DNA of 64,000 nucleotides from Sarcodiotheca gaudichaudii (taxonomy: Eukaryota; Rhodophyta; Florideophyceae; Gigartinales; Solieriaceae): NCBI GenBank assembly GCA_032355985.1, contig JAUKVZ010000011.1, positions 1-64,000 of the forward strand. The letters are read 5' to 3'. A program made the position numbers and the translations under genes. This document shows positions 7,720 through 17,186 of this stretch, one piece after another (position 1 is the stretch's first letter; each line of letters begins with the position of its first letter). The notes under the pieces are model-generated. The model saw nothing but the letters and a program-made list of their open reading frames with translations. It made no database searches and was not told the origin of the DNA.

Positions 7720-8604
7720 ATGCGGGGCAAGGATAGGTCTTTGGTATCGGTGTTTTGTGCGCTGGCGATGATGATCGCGGGCGATGCGATTGCGCAGGCG
7801 GATGGGGCGGCATCGACGCCGGTTGTTGAGACGCCATCACTGGATGCGGAGGAGGTTTCTTCGTGGTCGCCTCCGGAGTACACGTTGCAGATCGAGGCGC
7901 TGTTGTGGCGTCCGGCGTTGCAGGGTGATGTGAGTCTGCCGGGGTCGGGATCGAAGGTTGATGTTGAGGATTTGAACATTGATGAGCCGCAGCTTGCGCC
8001 GCTTGTTGAGGTGACTTACAAGCGGGATGCGTGGCAGGTTCGCGCGAGCGGGTTTGGCTTCAGCAATGACACGGGTCATCATGCGAGGAAGGATCTGACG
8101 CTCGGGGATCTGGATATCTCCGAGGGCGAGCGCGTGAAGACTGACTTTGATCTCTTCAGCGCGCAGATCGTGGTGGCGAAGCGTGTGTGGATGAGGACAT
8201 TTGATGCGCCGAAGAAGGAATCGGGCGTGGCGGTGTCTTTGGATCTTGGTCTTGGCGCGCGTCTGTTTGATCTTGATCTGAAGTCGGAGATCGTGGGCGG
8301 CGCGAGTGAGTCGGCTGACAACATCTTTATTCAGCCGATGGTTGGCTCGAAGCTGGTGATTGATATTTATGAGGAGTTCACGATCGATGTTGATCTGAAC
8401 TTCGGGTACATGGCGTATGACGATTCGTCATCGCTTGCTTTTGACATCATGGTCGGCGCGCAATGGCGGCCTTCGCCGAACGTTGGTGTGGAGTTCGGCT
8501 ACCGGTTCCTCTATATGGGGCTGGAGGATGGGGATCGGCCGGATGCGCTTGATTTTGATGGCGCGCTTGCGGGGTTGTATGCGGGGGTTGTGATTCGGTT
8601 TTAG
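7720..8604 (+). CDS. Outer-membrane beta-barrel-like protein
   Basis: A 294-aa exported protein. A signal peptide (residues 1-26, MRGKDRSLVSVFCALAMMIA then AQA) leads to a Thr/Ser/Pro linker and alternating hydrophobic/polar strands. The strands include YTLQIEALLWRP, DAWQVRASGFGFS, VAVSLDLGLGARLFDLDL, FTIDVDLNFGYMAY, VGVEFGYRFLYMG, and a C-terminal LAGLYAGVVIRF ending in Phe, as outer-membrane barrels do. The repeated acidic KVDVEDLNIDEPQ region looks like an extracellular loop. Probably a small porin-like or structural barrel; substrate unknown. It ends 17 bp from the convergent C39-like gene. Confidence 0.65.
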   Translation: MRGKDRSLVSVFCALAMMIAGDAIAQADGAASTPVVETPSLDAEEVSSWSPPEYTLQIEALLWRPALQGDVSLPGSGSKVDVEDLNIDEPQLAPLVEVTYKRDAWQVRASGFGFSNDTGHHARKDLTLGDLDISEGERVKTDFDLFSAQIVVAKRVWMRTFDAPKKESGVAVSLDLGLGARLFDLDLKSEIVGGASESADNIFIQPMVGSKLVIDIYEEFTIDVDLNFGYMAYDDSSSLAFDIMVGAQWRPSPNVGVEFGYRFLYMGLEDGDRPDALDFDGALAGLYAGVVIRF

Positions 8605-8621
8605 GGGTGCGCGGGGGGCGC

Positions 8622-9527
8622 TTAGAGCGCGGCGGGCTGCGCGTGGTGTTCGGGCTCGCGGTCGACGAAAACGATGGCGAGGCCGCTGTAGTTGGCGGCG
8701 AACTCGGCGGGGGTCATGAGGTAGAGGCCTGAGTTCTGCGTGTGGGCGATGAGGGTTGTGAAGGATTCGACCCAGGGATCGGCGATGATGATGCTTCCGC
8801 GATCGTTGCGGCCGCAGATGGCGACCATGTGCGTGCGCGAGAGGTGTGATCTGAGTGTGACGAGGACTGGTCTATCGTAGCTTGCGATATCGGCGACCTG
8901 GCGGCTGCTGAGGGTGAGGAGGTCGACATCGATCTCCGTGCCGGTGAGTTTGGCGCGTGCGGCGTTGAAGGCGCGCAGGAGTGTGGCGCCTCTTCCGGCG
9001 CGGACCTGCGCGAGGTCGGCCATTTCGGATTCGGTGGTTTTGACATTGACGCCGGGGGCGCGAAGGGCTGTGGCGAGTGCGGCGGCGACGCAGGTGTCAT
9101 CGCGTGATTGCCTGACGACGCCGGCGTCTGTGACGGACATGTGTGCGCCGGCGAGTGAGACGGTTGGCGTGAGCATCCAGGCGCCATTCATGCCGAGGTA
9201 GGCGAATGCGAAGAGGGCGAGGACGGGGCCGTAGGTTTTGGAGCGTTTGTCGTCGAGGAGCGCGCCGATGGATCCTGCCATGAGGAGGAAGGGCAGGATG
9301 ATGATGGTGGACTCCGCGTAGATCATGAGATCGACGGGGAAGACGCGGACGAGGACATCCTGGATGAATGATCGTCCGGCCCAGACGAGGACGCAGACTG
9401 TTGAGAGGGCGAGGATGAGTTCGGCCATGGAGCGGGAGTGTCTGGCTGCGGCGACACCGAGGACGTACGCGAGTATTCCCGCGACGATCTGTGCTCCGAA
9501 CCAGTAGGCGCCTGCGTCTATGGCCAT
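8622..9527 (-). CDS. Membrane-anchored C39-like cysteine peptidase
   Basis: A 301-aa protein. The N-terminal 120 residues hold about four membrane segments (11-28, 35-51, 66-90, 103-122). The C-terminal half reads as a papain-like C39 domain: Gln140, Cys146 in RDDTCVAAALAT, His233 in LSRTHMVAICG and Asp250 in IIIADPW. In bacteriocin exporters C39 is fused to an ABC transporter; here there is none, so it is more likely a stand-alone membrane peptidase. Substrate unknown. The gene has no same-strand partner; the 200-bp gap upstream leads to a divergent thioesterase gene. Confidence 0.65.
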   Translation of the reverse strand: MAIDAGAYWFGAQIVAGILAYVLGVAAARHSRSMAELILALSTVCVLVWAGRSFIQDVLVRVFPVDLMIYAESTIIILPFLLMAGSIGALLDDKRSKTYGPVLALFAFAYLGMNGAWMLTPTVSLAGAHMSVTDAGVVRQSRDDTCVAAALATALRAPGVNVKTTESEMADLAQVRAGRGATLLRAFNAARAKLTGTEIDVDLLTLSSRQVADIASYDRPVLVTLRSHLSRTHMVAICGRNDRGSIIIADPWVESFTTLIAHTQNSGLYLMTPAEFAANYSGLAIVFVDREPEHHAQPAAL

Positions 9528-9727
9528 GAAGTGTCCTCATGCCGGACGGGTGGGCGGCCCCCGCAGAAGTGGCTGCCGCCCGGGACCCTGCCCGGCCCCT
9601 AAGTATTCGAGGGAGGTCGGTCCGCGGCTGCATTTGATTGAGCGAATTCGCTTTTGTCGGTGCGTCCGGGCTTGTTTTTGAGGGCGTGGCGCGGGGTTGG
9701 GTGGTCCGGGGCGGCTATATTCGTCGT

Positions 9728-10213
9728 ATGCCCGAGCGAAGCGTTCATGGTCTGGCTCCTCTCGCCCCCCCACTTTTGCAGGGGGAGTTGACGATCCGGG
9801 TGCGGTATCTCGAGTGTGATCCGATGGGTGTGGCGCATCATGCGTCGTACATCGCGTGGCTTGAGATGGGGCGCACGGAGCTCTTGCGGCCGAGCGGTGT
9901 GAGCTATCGCGATATGGAAGACGCGGGGATTCTGCTTGCGGTGACGCGGCTTGAGGTGCGTTATCGATTGCCGGCGAAGTATGACGATGAGCTGATCGTG
10001 CGGACGCGCGTCAGCGGCGGCGGGCGGGCGCGGATTGATCATGCGTATGAGCTGGTGCGCATCGGCGCCACGGGCGAAGAGACGCTGGCGACGGCGGAGA
10101 GCACGCTTGCTTGTATTGACAATGATGGTCGGCCGCGGCCATTGCCGGAGTGGCTGGCGCCGCAGGTCGGAAGGGCGCGGAAGCGTGCTGCGGTTTCGGG
10201 GGAGCGTTCGTAG
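9728..10213 (+). CDS. Acyl-CoA thioesterase, YbgC/4HBT family
   Basis: A hot-dog fold hydrolase of 161 aa. The family motif is RYLECDPMGVAHHASYIAWL followed by EMGRTELLR, with the catalytic Asp in ECDPMG. The ATG at 9728 is used; an upstream in-frame start at 9638 would add about 30 residues not typical of the family. Members hydrolyse short acyl-CoA thioesters; in many bacteria YbgC accompanies the Tol-Pal genes, but those are not here. The gene converges on the MscS gene with a 17-bp gap. Confidence 0.85.
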   Translation: MPERSVHGLAPLAPPLLQGELTIRVRYLECDPMGVAHHASYIAWLEMGRTELLRPSGVSYRDMEDAGILLAVTRLEVRYRLPAKYDDELIVRTRVSGGGRARIDHAYELVRIGATGEETLATAESTLACIDNDGRPRPLPEWLAPQVGRARKRAAVSGERS

Positions 10214-10230
10214 AAACGCTGCGCGGCGTG

Positions 10231-12108
10231 TTATTCGCCTTCTGAGCCTCTCATCTTTTCGAGTGTTGGCGCTCCGATGATCTGGACGGGCGCGGGTTTG
10301 CGCTTGCGCCAGTCGGCGTTTTTCGTGATGACTTCGACGGCGCTGACGCCTTCTTGTTGCGCGGCGGTGTCTTCACCTGCTGCGGGCGGCGCGGGGGGAT
10401 CGGACTGTTCTTCGCGTTCGATGAAGAGTGTCTGCGTGGGGTAGGCGAAGCTGACTTCGAGCTGGGCGGCGAGGCGGAGGATGTCATTGAAGAGGCGGTG
10501 TTTTTCGCGCAGCTCGGTGGACCAGTCGGGGGTTTCGAGGAAGCAATAGAGGAGGACATCGAGGCTGGAGGGGCCGTAGCCGTTGAAGTAGACGTGGTAG
10601 TAGTCCTTGCGGGTGTAGGGATGGAGTCGGATGAGTTCGCGCACGCCTTCGCAGAAGGCGTCGATCTTTTCGGGGCGCGTCTGGTAGGTGAGTGAGAGGG
10701 TTGTTTTGATGCGGCGGTAGCGGCGGCGGCCGTAGTTATCGACGCTGGCGCGCACGAGGTTTGCGTTTGGGACGGTGATGAGTGAGTTGTAGAACGTGCG
10801 CACGCGTGTGGATCGGAAGCCGAGTTCTTCGACGGTGCCTTCGGTGTCGTTGACGACGATCCAGTCGCCGACTTCGAAGGGTCGATCGAGGACGACGGTG
10901 AGTGATCCGAAGAAGTTTTCTATGGTGTCGCGCGCGGCGAAGGCGACGGCGAGGCCGCCGATGCCGAGGCCGGTGAGCAGCGGCCAGACATTGATGTAGA
11001 GCGACTGTGCGATGTAGATGAGGCCGATGGCGACGATGAGGATCTTGATCGTCTTGCGCAGGAGCGGGATGAGCAGGTCGTCGAGTTTGGAGTGTGTGCG
11101 GCTGGCGAGCCCGGTGGCGACTTCGGCGATGAGATCGGTGAGTCGGAAGGCCGTCCACACGCCGGATGTGATGAGCACGACTCGGATGGCGGCGAGCAGG
11201 ACGGCAAGCGCCTTTGGCGGAACGCCCAGGTATCGCACGGCGACGAGCATGAAAACGGATGCGAGGCAGAGGCCGAAGGGGCGCATGGCCTTGCGGAGTG
11301 TTTCTTTGCTTGCGCTGCCGCCACGGCTGCGGATGATGATGACGGCGGCGCTTCTCAGGAAGAACTGGATGATGAAGTCGAGGATGACTGCGGCGAGGAT
11401 GAGGAGCGCCAGTCCGATCCACTGCCAGTATTCGAGTGTGAGGAAGTCGTTTTCGGTGAGGCTTGCGGGCATGCGCGAGCGAACGCGCAGGGCGAGGCTG
11501 AGCTGGATGTTGTCGACGCCGTAGGCGATTGGAAGTTTTTCGACCTTGCGATAGAGGCTCGGGATGTTGTTGATGGTTTCGGCGCTGAACTTCCAAGCGC
11601 CGGGTGTGGTCTTGATGAGTTCGATGCGCGCATCGGGGGCGAGCTCGGCGAGTCGGGCGTGTCCGGGGGCGCCGGGGCGCGGGAAGAATGTGAACTCGCT
11701 GATGCCTGTGGCGGCTGTTTCGCCGGGCAGATCGGTCGGATGAACTTCACCGATGCGATTGATGATGAGCAGAAGCTGTTCGGCGGCGATGTCGGCGGCG
11801 TCTTTTTCGGCGCTTGAGACATCGAAGGTGGAGACGGCTTTTCGGATGGCGGCGGTGCGGCGCGCTGAGGATCCGGCGTCGGCGTACTCCTTCATCGCCT
11901 TGAGGTAGGTCATCATCGTGGCGCGCGGGCTGGAGAACCGTTCGGGAACGGTTGTCGCTTCCGCTTCGGACTTGTTCTCCTGTGTACCCGAGTGTCCGGG
12001 AAGGAGGCCTGAAGTCTGTGCGCGCGAGAGCGGCGCACCGACGGCTGCGATGACGAGAAGACTGATGAGGATGTGAAGAACGAGTCGCTTCGTGGCCATG
12101 CGCCGCAT
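10231..12108 (-). CDS. MscS-type mechanosensitive channel
   Basis: A 625-aa inner-membrane protein with a signal-like N-terminus (about residues 1-31) and a long periplasmic domain (about 35-230). Several membrane segments follow (starting near WIGLALLILAAVILDFI), then the MscS core: pore helix GLGIGGLAVAFAARDTIENF, then VVLDRPFEVGDWIVV and the beta domain GTVEELGFRSTRVRTF. The C-terminus is charged and Pro/Ala-rich. It should open under membrane tension and release solutes. Two close ATGs exist (12108 and 12099) and I cannot separate them. Last gene of the leftward run from tpiA, 60 bp after the PDZ gene. Confidence 0.9.
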   Translation of the reverse strand: MRRMATKRLVLHILISLLVIAAVGAPLSRAQTSGLLPGHSGTQENKSEAEATTVPERFSSPRATMMTYLKAMKEYADAGSSARRTAAIRKAVSTFDVSSAEKDAADIAAEQLLLIINRIGEVHPTDLPGETAATGISEFTFFPRPGAPGHARLAELAPDARIELIKTTPGAWKFSAETINNIPSLYRKVEKLPIAYGVDNIQLSLALRVRSRMPASLTENDFLTLEYWQWIGLALLILAAVILDFIIQFFLRSAAVIIIRSRGGSASKETLRKAMRPFGLCLASVFMLVAVRYLGVPPKALAVLLAAIRVVLITSGVWTAFRLTDLIAEVATGLASRTHSKLDDLLIPLLRKTIKILIVAIGLIYIAQSLYINVWPLLTGLGIGGLAVAFAARDTIENFFGSLTVVLDRPFEVGDWIVVNDTEGTVEELGFRSTRVRTFYNSLITVPNANLVRASVDNYGRRRYRRIKTTLSLTYQTRPEKIDAFCEGVRELIRLHPYTRKDYYHVYFNGYGPSSLDVLLYCFLETPDWSTELREKHRLFNDILRLAAQLEVSFAYPTQTLFIEREEQSDPPAPPAAGEDTAAQQEGVSAVEVITKNADWRKRKPAPVQIIGAPTLEKMRGSEGE

Positions 12109-12168
12109 GGTACACAACGTGTGCGGCGCGGCGCTGTCAGGCGCGTGCGAGATCGCGGCGGGTCGGGA

Positions 12169-13296
12169 TCACTTCTGCTCGGCCTGGAGGAGTTCGGAGA
12201 GTCGCTCCTGAAGCTCTTTGGATCGTTTGGCGCTATCGGAGAGGCGCTTGCGCGCTTCGAGGCGGCGGACGTTGGTGATATTCAGATCGTTGACGATCTG
12301 GCTGAGTGCGCGCTGCTGGACGGCTTCTTCTGCGATCTTCTGCTGGAGCACGATGATCTCGCGCCGGCGATCGATTTCGTTTTCGACCATGCGCAGCAGC
12401 GGCGGCCTGCCGGGCGCTTCGACATCGCGATGGGACATCGCTTCTTCAGGATCAAACATACTGAAGGTGCGTTCGGCGATGGCGCGGGATGCGGAACCGG
12501 CGACGAAGCCGACTTTGCGAGACTCGGCCTTGCGTGCGCCGGATGCGCCCCAGACCTGGCCTTCGACGCCGAGCTTGATGGGGTTCTTTTCGAGGCGCTC
12601 GAATCCGATGCGCTTCTTGCGGATTTCCCAGGCGTCTTCGAGGACCATTTGCGCCGGGCGGCCGTCATTGTTTTCGGTTTCGCTGAACTTGCCGTAGTTG
12701 CCGAGGGGGATGCGCATGTTGAGCTGTCGGCCATCTCTGAAGATGGAGACGGAGAGCATTTCACCGGGATCGTGGGAGAGGATGATGCGCGGGAGGAGGA
12801 CCTGCGTGGGATGCTCTGATCGGCGCAGGTCGACGTTGTCTGCGATGGCGATGATGTCGCCCTGGATGAGTTGATCACCGGCGGGGAAGCCGGGGACGAT
12901 CTGCATGATGCGCACGCCCTGATCGTTGTCGAGGGGATCGAAGCGAACGCCGATGGCGCCGCGGGGCGAATCGCGGAAGCGATGCTCGAGCACCTGATCG
13001 AGACGGACGAACTGTTCTTCATCGAGTCTGCTGACGGGTTGGGCGGCGTCGAGGATTTCCTCGATGGTGAAGGGCGAGGTCATGAGTTCGCGGGTGGCTT
13101 CTTCGCGCTTTTTGAACTCGGAGTCGCCGAGCTCGCTGATGAGCTGTTCGAGCGAGAAGGCGTCGATGCGGCGGTCGCTCTTGCCGCGCTGGGCGGCGGC
13201 TGCGCAGGCGATGGCGACGGCCAGGAGGGCGGGCGCTGCGCATCGCACGGCGAATGGAAGTCGAGATTGAGCGTTGGTGGTCATGGTTGAACTCAT
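12169..13296 (-). CDS. Secreted PDZ-domain protein
   Basis: A 375-aa exported protein. Residues 1-37 form a signal peptide (RCAAPALLAVAIACAAAAQ), followed by a helical segment with a LISELGDSEFKKREEATREL motif seen in planctomycete HEAT-like or PDZ proteins. A PDZ-like domain (about 110-200) includes IGVRFDPLDNDQGVRIMQIV and GDQLIQGDIIAIADNVDLR. The C-terminal 90 residues form a charged coiled coil. No protease triad is seen, so it is likely a binding or scaffold protein. The ATG at 13296 fits the signal peptide; the frame upstream of it is Arg/His-rich noise. Next to an MscS channel and a phosphotransferase-fold gene in the same run. Confidence 0.75.
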   Translation of the reverse strand: MSSTMTTNAQSRLPFAVRCAAPALLAVAIACAAAAQRGKSDRRIDAFSLEQLISELGDSEFKKREEATRELMTSPFTIEEILDAAQPVSRLDEEQFVRLDQVLEHRFRDSPRGAIGVRFDPLDNDQGVRIMQIVPGFPAGDQLIQGDIIAIADNVDLRRSEHPTQVLLPRIILSHDPGEMLSVSIFRDGRQLNMRIPLGNYGKFSETENNDGRPAQMVLEDAWEIRKKRIGFERLEKNPIKLGVEGQVWGASGARKAESRKVGFVAGSASRAIAERTFSMFDPEEAMSHRDVEAPGRPPLLRMVENEIDRRREIIVLQQKIAEEAVQQRALSQIVNDLNITNVRRLEARKRLSDSAKRSKELQERLSELLQAEQK

Positions 13297-13325
13297 GCGG
13301 GTCTGACCTTGGTCGGGCGCGTGTA

Positions 13326-14447
13326 TCAAATGATGGCGTCGATGAGGGACTGGGCGTTTTCTCGGATCCAGCGTGCTTTTCGATCGACCATGGTGAGGAA
13401 GCGGCCTCCTTCGATCTGCGCGAACCGGCCTGTGGCGGCGATGGGGACGGCCGCCTCGGCGATGAGCGCTTCGATCATGAGCCATGGGATGGCTCTGATC
13501 TCGGCCTGGCTGATGACGCAGCCGGGCGTTTGATCATACCCCTGGCAGAAGGCGAGGTAGCGTTCGATATCGAGATCTTCGGGCCATGCGGCGGGATCGG
13601 CGCCGGCGCGTGTGACGCTGAACTGCATGGCGCCGTTGGCGATATCGATGGCGCGAGGGGCGAGGTGGGCGGCGTCGAAGTCGAGGACGCCGACGACATC
13701 GGTCTGTCGGAAGATCATGTTTCCGGGATGCCAGTCGCCGTGGATGATCTGTCGGGGCCAGTCGTGCGCCCCCTGCTTGCGGGCGCGGCTGGCGGCGTCC
13801 CAGTATGTCTCGCTGAGGGCATCGGTTGCGCGCTGCGCTTCGGCGTCATCGGCCATGCGCTTATTGATTTCGGCGAAACGATCGTTGAGTGAATCGGCGT
13901 TGTGGTAGTCGCGCCATTGGGGCGCGTTTTCGGTGATGAGTTCGGCGAGCAGTTTGTGCAGCAGCGCGAGTTCGGCGCCGGCGATGCGTGCGGCCTGGGT
14001 GGAGTGGTCGAAGGACTTGCCGTGGAGGTATTCGAAGAGTTCGTAGACGTAGCCGCGCATTTCGAGGAAGGATGCACGACCCTTGCGCGTCGCGACGATG
14101 CGGGGCGCGGGGAAGCTGCGACGGACGAGATGAAGCTGGACGGCGTGTGCGAAGGCGACGCGGGAGAGATCGGCGCGGCCACGGGCGCGGCGTTTGAGCA
14201 TGAAGACGCCGCGTGCACATTTGATGATGGCTTTGGGCGAGGCGGATGAGCCACGGGGGAATGGCTGGATGGATTCGATTTCGCCGGTGTTGTAATGGGA
14301 AAGGACGGCGGCGAGTTCGAAGGAGTCGAACTCCTGCCTGACGGCGCTGGCGTGATCGGCGGGCTCGGCCTGCGGGGATCGCGCGGCGTCCGCTTCTGAT
14401 GCGGCCGACTGCTCTTCAGATTGGCGTCTCGGCTCGCTTCCGGGCAC
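13326..14447 (-). CDS. Aminoglycoside phosphotransferase-fold kinase
   Basis: A protein-kinase-like small-molecule kinase of about 373 aa. Key motifs: catalytic loop IIHGDWHPGNMIF, DFG-equivalent GVLDFDAAHLAPR, and an N-lobe Lys in VFMLKRRARG. It most resembles the homoserine kinase type II / spectinomycin kinase group; the substrate cannot be told. Start is uncertain: the frame stays open into yicC, but no ATG falls between the yicC stop and the N-lobe. I propose the GTG at 14447, 25 bp after the yicC stop and preceded by GGGAGG. The first 60 residues are Gln/Ala/Glu-rich and probably disordered. Within the tpiA-secG-yicC run. Confidence 0.75.
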   Translation of the reverse strand: MPGSEPRRQSEEQSAASEADAARSPQAEPADHASAVRQEFDSFELAAVLSHYNTGEIESIQPFPRGSSASPKAIIKCARGVFMLKRRARGRADLSRVAFAHAVQLHLVRRSFPAPRIVATRKGRASFLEMRGYVYELFEYLHGKSFDHSTQAARIAGAELALLHKLLAELITENAPQWRDYHNADSLNDRFAEINKRMADDAEAQRATDALSETYWDAASRARKQGAHDWPRQIIHGDWHPGNMIFRQTDVVGVLDFDAAHLAPRAIDIANGAMQFSVTRAGADPAAWPEDLDIERYLAFCQGYDQTPGCVISQAEIRAIPWLMIEALIAEAAVPIAATGRFAQIEGGRFLTMVDRKARWIRENAQSLIDAII

Positions 14448-14472
14448 TGGATTCGCTGCGCCTCCCGGCGGC

Positions 14473-15363
14473 TTATTCGACGTTCTGGACCTGCTCCTTG
14501 ATTCGATCGATGGCGCCCTTGATTTCAACGGTTTCGCGCGCGATTTCGGCGTCGTTGGATTTGCTGGCGATGGTGTTGGCCTCGCGCAGCATTTCCTGGG
14601 CCAGGAAATCGAGTGTGCGACCGATTGGCCGGTCATCATTCGAGGTGATCAGGTCCTTGAACTGATCGAGGTGCGCCGAGAGTCGGGCGACTTCTTCGGC
14701 GATGTCGCTCTTCTCGGCGTAGACGGCGACTTCGCGGACGAGGTCGCCGGGATCGGTGGGCACGCCTGCGTCGGCGAGCATGGCTTCGATGCGCGTGCGC
14801 AGGCGCTCCTGGTATTCGCTGACGACGCTGGGGGCTCTCTTGGCGACGACGGCGAGTCGCTTTGAGATGGCTTCGTGCTGGGTCATCAGTTCATCGAGTG
14901 TGGCCTTGCCTTCGCGCTGGCGCATTTCGATGAGTTGCTCGCATGCCTTGTCGAGCAGGCCGGTGAGGGCCTTGCGCGCTCGATGGAGGATTTCCTCCTC
15001 GTTGGCGGGCGGCTGGAGAACGCCGGGCAGGTTGAGCAGGCTGGAGACATCCATGGCGATGTCGCCATTGGAGACACTCTTTGAGTTGTGAAGCTGCTGG
15101 ATGTAGCGATCGAGCGCGTGATGATTGACGTCGAAGGCTGTGGCTTCGGAGTAGTCGGAGGCCTTGGCGATGAGCGTGACGGCGCCGCGTGTGAGTTTGC
15201 GGCGAAGCCTTGCTTCGAGTTCGGCCTCGAGTCCCTGGAGCTGCTCGGGCAGTCGGATGACGGCCTTGAAGTACTTGTTATTGAGACTTCGAAGTTCGAG
15301 GAAGTAGTGAGCGCCCTCGTGTTCGACGGAGGCATCACCGAATCCTGTCATGCTGCGAATCAA
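14473..15363 (-). CDS. yicC: YicC family endoribonuclease
   Basis: A 296-aa protein. The N-terminal hallmark is MIRSMTGFGDASVEHEG followed by ELRSLNNKYFKAVIRLP. The C-terminal DUF1732 block reads IGRTLDFLAQEMLREANTIA then SKSNDAEIARETVEIKG. The E. coli member is an endoribonuclease acting on small RNAs; the role here is by homology. Length is normal. It lies 66 bp after secG and 25 bp before the phosphotransferase-fold gene, all leftward. Confidence 0.93.
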   Translation of the reverse strand: MIRSMTGFGDASVEHEGAHYFLELRSLNNKYFKAVIRLPEQLQGLEAELEARLRRKLTRGAVTLIAKASDYSEATAFDVNHHALDRYIQQLHNSKSVSNGDIAMDVSSLLNLPGVLQPPANEEEILHRARKALTGLLDKACEQLIEMRQREGKATLDELMTQHEAISKRLAVVAKRAPSVVSEYQERLRTRIEAMLADAGVPTDPGDLVREVAVYAEKSDIAEEVARLSAHLDQFKDLITSNDDRPIGRTLDFLAQEMLREANTIASKSNDAEIARETVEIKGAIDRIKEQVQNVE

Positions 15364-15429
15364 GACTGCGCACTCCTGCGTGCCTGGGGCCGTGGGCGCG
15401 CTTGTGTGGGCGCCTGCTTGCGTATCGGC

Positions 15430-15957
15430 TTATTGGCCGCCGGACTGATCGTCGTCGTCGTTTGTGGCGTCGGTGGTCTGTGGGTTGTCGCCATCTTCGA
15501 AGTCGTAGGTGACGCCGGCGCCGCCGTCTTCACCATTGTCGTCCGCGGGTGTTTCGTCGCCTGCGTTGGTGACGGCGTCCTGCGCGGGGGTGTCTTCTTC
15601 GGTGATGTCGATTTCGGTGACGCCGCCTGCCCCGGACTCGGCTGGCGTTTCTTCAGGCGTGGTCGCGACCTGGACGGCTTCGGCTTCACCGGGGACGCCG
15701 GGCCGGATGGCGTAGTTGAGGCCGATGGCGACGAGGAGATAGAGGATGAAGATGGAGATGGTGGCGATGGTGAGGGCGTCGCCGGTCTTGGCGCCGAAGG
15801 CGGTCTGACCGGAGCCGGAGCCTGAGCCGAATGCGCCTGAGAGTCCTCCACCCTGCGGCCTCTGAATAAGGACGGTGAGGATGAGGAGGACACAGATCCC
15901 GAGGAAGAGCACGATGAGCAGTGCGGGAACCCATGGAGAGAGAGCAAGCGTGAGCAT
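15430..15957 (-). CDS. secG: Preprotein translocase subunit SecG
   Basis: A SecYEG accessory membrane subunit. Two membrane helices (about residues 8-29 and 61-83) flank the conserved cytosolic loop LIQRPQGGGLSGAFGSGSGS and QTAFGAKTGD. The protein is 175 aa, well above the usual 75-110, because of an acidic Asp/Glu/Gly/Thr-rich tail after residue 90 that is probably disordered. It lies 15 bp downstream of tpiA, a pairing common in bacteria. Confidence 0.93.
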   Translation of the reverse strand: MLTLALSPWVPALLIVLFLGICVLLILTVLIQRPQGGGLSGAFGSGSGSGQTAFGAKTGDALTIATISIFILYLLVAIGLNYAIRPGVPGEAEAVQVATTPEETPAESGAGGVTEIDITEEDTPAQDAVTNAGDETPADDNGEDGGAGVTYDFEDGDNPQTTDATNDDDDQSGGQ

Positions 15958-15972
15958 GACGTCGAAGAACCT

Positions 15973-16770
15973 TTAAGCGTGATGACAGGTCTGAGCCGCG
16001 GCCTGGCAGATATCGATGAATGACTGCGCGTCGAGTGACGCCCCACCGATGAGGCCGCCGTCGATGTCCGGCTGTGCGAAGAGTTCCTGCGCGTTGCCGG
16101 GCTTGACGGACCCACCGTAAAGGATCCGGAGATCGGATGCGAGATCGGGCGAGTATAGGTCGGCCAGAAGGGCCCTGATATGGGCGTGGGCCGCCTGGGC
16201 GTCATCGGGGGTGGCGGTTCGGCCAGTGCCGATGGCCCAGACGGGCTCGTAGGCGATGATGAGGGATTCGAGGAGGTCGGGTCCGACGCCGGCGAGGGCG
16301 GCGCGAAGCTGGGTCTCATTGACCTGATCGGTCTGGCCGGCCTCGCGCTGGTCGATGGTCTCTCCGATGCAGAGGCAGCAAATGAGTCCGGCGTCGAGGG
16401 CGGATCGCGTCTTGGCGCTGATGATCTCGTCGGTCTCCTTGATGACATGGCGTCGTTCGGAGTGGCCGGTGAGAACGAGGGCGACATCGAGATCCTGGAG
16501 CATGGCGCTTGAGATCTCTCCGGTGAAGGCGCCGTTGGGCTGATCGGAGACATCCTGTGCGCCGAGCTCGAGGGCTTCGGGGGCGTCGACTTCGAGTGTC
16601 TGGCGGACGGCGTCTAAGTAGACGAATGGCGGGCAGATGAAGATGTCGGCGGCGCCATTGAGGCTCTGCTCGCCGACGGCGCGCGCGATGTCCGCCGCGA
16701 GATCGACAGCGGTCTGCCGATCGGTGTTCATCTTCCAGTTGCCGCCGACACAGGGTCTGCGCTGCGTCAT
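15973..16770 (-). CDS. tpiA: Triosephosphate isomerase
   Basis: Interconverts dihydroxyacetone phosphate and glyceraldehyde-3-phosphate in glycolysis. The protein has 265 aa. The catalytic set is complete: Lys13 in GGNWKMN, His103 in LTGHSERR and Glu175 in AYEPVWAIGTG, with the phosphate loop ILYGGSVKPGN. The ATG at 16770 gives the standard N-terminus; the frame continues upstream without homology. First gene of the leftward run tpiA-secG-yicC-kinase-PDZ-MscS. It is divergent from the coiled-coil lipoprotein gene across a 416-bp gap. Confidence 0.97.
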   Translation of the reverse strand: MTQRRPCVGGNWKMNTDRQTAVDLAADIARAVGEQSLNGAADIFICPPFVYLDAVRQTLEVDAPEALELGAQDVSDQPNGAFTGEISSAMLQDLDVALVLTGHSERRHVIKETDEIISAKTRSALDAGLICCLCIGETIDQREAGQTDQVNETQLRAALAGVGPDLLESLIIAYEPVWAIGTGRTATPDDAQAAHAHIRALLADLYSPDLASDLRILYGGSVKPGNAQELFAQPDIDGGLIGGASLDAQSFIDICQAAAQTCHHA

Positions 16771-17186
16771 ACCCGCTCCGATCTTGCGCTTTTGGAGTCC
16801 ACCCTTTTCGCGTCCGGGCATCCGATAACGGGCTCCGTTTGCGCGAGGGGCGAGTATAGCGGAGGCGGGGCTCGGGGGCGCATGCGCGGGGCGCAACAGG
16901 CGTCTGGGCGCATGGAGCGGCGACGGAGGATGTGCGGGGCTTGAGTGCGGTCTGAGGCGCGAGGTTCTTTCGGTCTGTGCGGTCTGACTGGGCTGCGCCA
17001 GGAGAACGCGCTCAGGACGTGGGTGTGATGACGCCGGAACGGGCGCACTTCCTTCAGGGATTCGGACTGGATGTCGATGCATGCTGCGCCGGATACGACG
17101 TGCATCCGGCGTGATTGGAGTCAGCCGTTCTTGACGGCGTCACGTTTGGATCCGGCCGTCTGTTACGGATCGAGGAGCGAAGCAGG
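16771..17186. other. Intergenic region between tpiA and the coiled-coil lipoprotein gene
   Basis: 416 bp with no gene I can support; it must hold both divergent promoters. Near its right end is a perfect 8-bp inverted repeat, CGCCGGAT (17087-17094) and ATCCGGCG (17104-17111), with a 9-nt spacer. No convincing sigma-70 boxes were picked out by eye. Confidence 0.6.
17087..17111. promoter_or_regulatory. Inverted repeat upstream of coiled-coil lipoprotein
   Basis: CGCCGGAT and ATCCGGCG are perfect complements separated by 9 nt, 76 bp before the lipoprotein ATG. It could be an operator or a hairpin in the 5' leader. There is no T run, so a terminator is unlikely. Confidence 0.4.

Noticed and set aside
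14448-14639. Extension of the phosphotransferase-fold protein into yicC
   Set aside because: It would overlap yicC by about 167 bases and has Ser/Arg/Pro-rich sequence mirroring yicC codons.
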